From JBIIUJ01 sp044340025 (lineage in GTDB: Bacteria > Pseudomonadota > Alphaproteobacteria > Caulobacterales > Aquidulcibacteraceae), in contig JBIIUJ010000048.1 of assembly GCA_044340025.1 (NCBI GenBank), forward strand, positions 1 to 16,307: 16,307 bases of DNA, written 5' to 3'. Below, in pieces: positions 16,198 through 16,307 of this stretch. Both the position numbers and the translations under genes were made by a program. The stretch's first letter is position 1. The number at the start of each line of letters is the position of its first letter. The notes below the pieces were generated by a model that did not search any database, was not told the DNA's origin, and saw nothing but the letters and a program-made list of their open reading frames with translations.

Positions 16198-16307
16198 AGC
16201 GGTTTGCGTTCAGTCTGCATCGTACCCACAACTGGTGAAGTAGTTTCGGCACTCGTTGGGCTCGAACAGGTCGATCAGGTGACCGATTGCGGTCCATAGG
16301 CCCTCGA
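16195..16307. mobile_element. IS630-family insertion sequence, one end (runs off window)
   Basis: The element begins after the target TA (16195-16196, in a CTAG context) with the terminal sequence GAGCGGTTTGCGTTCAG (16197-16213), a form of IS630 end seen widely in alphaproteobacteria. It contains the 3' end of a transposase on the minus strand. IS630 elements insert at TA and duplicate it. The other end is outside the window. Confidence 0.75.
16210..16307 (-). CDS. IS630-family transposase, C-terminal fragment (partial)
   Basis: On the minus strand, the last 32 codons before the stop at 16210-16212 read LWTAIGHLIDLFEPNECRNY and then FTSCGYDAD. The ending (P-x-E-C-x-NYF-x-x-x-GYDA) is characteristic of the C-terminus of IS630/Tc1-mariner transposases, after the catalytic DDE domain, which lies beyond the window. 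The stop codon is inside the terminal inverted-repeat region, as is common in this family. Whether the element is intact cannot be seen. Confidence 0.82.
   Translation of the reverse strand, partial: EGLWTAIGHLIDLFEPNECRNYFTSCGYDAD

Overview
The window reads as a chromosomal segment of a GC-rich alphaproteobacterium. The evidence is the split ATP synthase operon ending atpG-atpD-atpC, an alphaproteobacterial-type SecB, a Tim44/TimA-like protein linked to MltA and an Smr protein, a mesaconyl-CoA hydratase of the ethylmalonyl-CoA pathway, a DUF3553 protein, and tRNA genes with encoded CCA. The gene style suggests the Hyphomonadaceae/Maricaulales/Caulobacterales side of the class, but this is an impression from the proteins and not a phylogeny.

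Layout, left to right. (1) 1-3452: the 3' part of atpG, then a two-gene FitA/VapC-type toxin-antitoxin module sitting inside the ATP synthase operon, then atpD and atpC. The 36-bp gap before the antitoxin holds a perfect TTGACA, a 10-bp palindrome and a weak -10, so the module appears to carry its own autoregulated promoter. (2) 3453-5178: a tRNA promoter, tRNA-Tyr(GTA), tRNA-Gly(TCC) and tuf (EF-Tu), closed by a strong terminator. (3) 5179-5464: a non-coding stretch with a double-hairpin palindromic repeat and the likely acnA promoter. (4) acnA (aconitase), with a terminator shared by convergent secB. (5) 8725-11329: a probable operon timA-like / mltA / smr with ATGA overlaps, dealing with the cell envelope and a nucleic-acid-binding or nuclease domain. 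(6) On the minus strand, mesaconyl-CoA hydratase translationally coupled to a HIT-family hydrolase. (7) 12965-15684: carA, a NUDIX hydrolase (ATGA overlap), an unusual YciB/IspZ-like membrane protein with an added soluble N-terminal domain, and a 59-residue DUF3553 protein. (8) 15754-16307: a secreted beta-sandwich protein gene interrupted by an in-frame TGA at a probable Cys codon, directly abutted by the end of an IS630-family insertion sequence that runs off the window.

Most of the window is ordinary housekeeping sequence. The least ordinary parts are the toxin-antitoxin module between atpG and atpD with its own operator-like palindrome, and the decaying accessory edge at the right end, where an interrupted gene meets an IS630 element.
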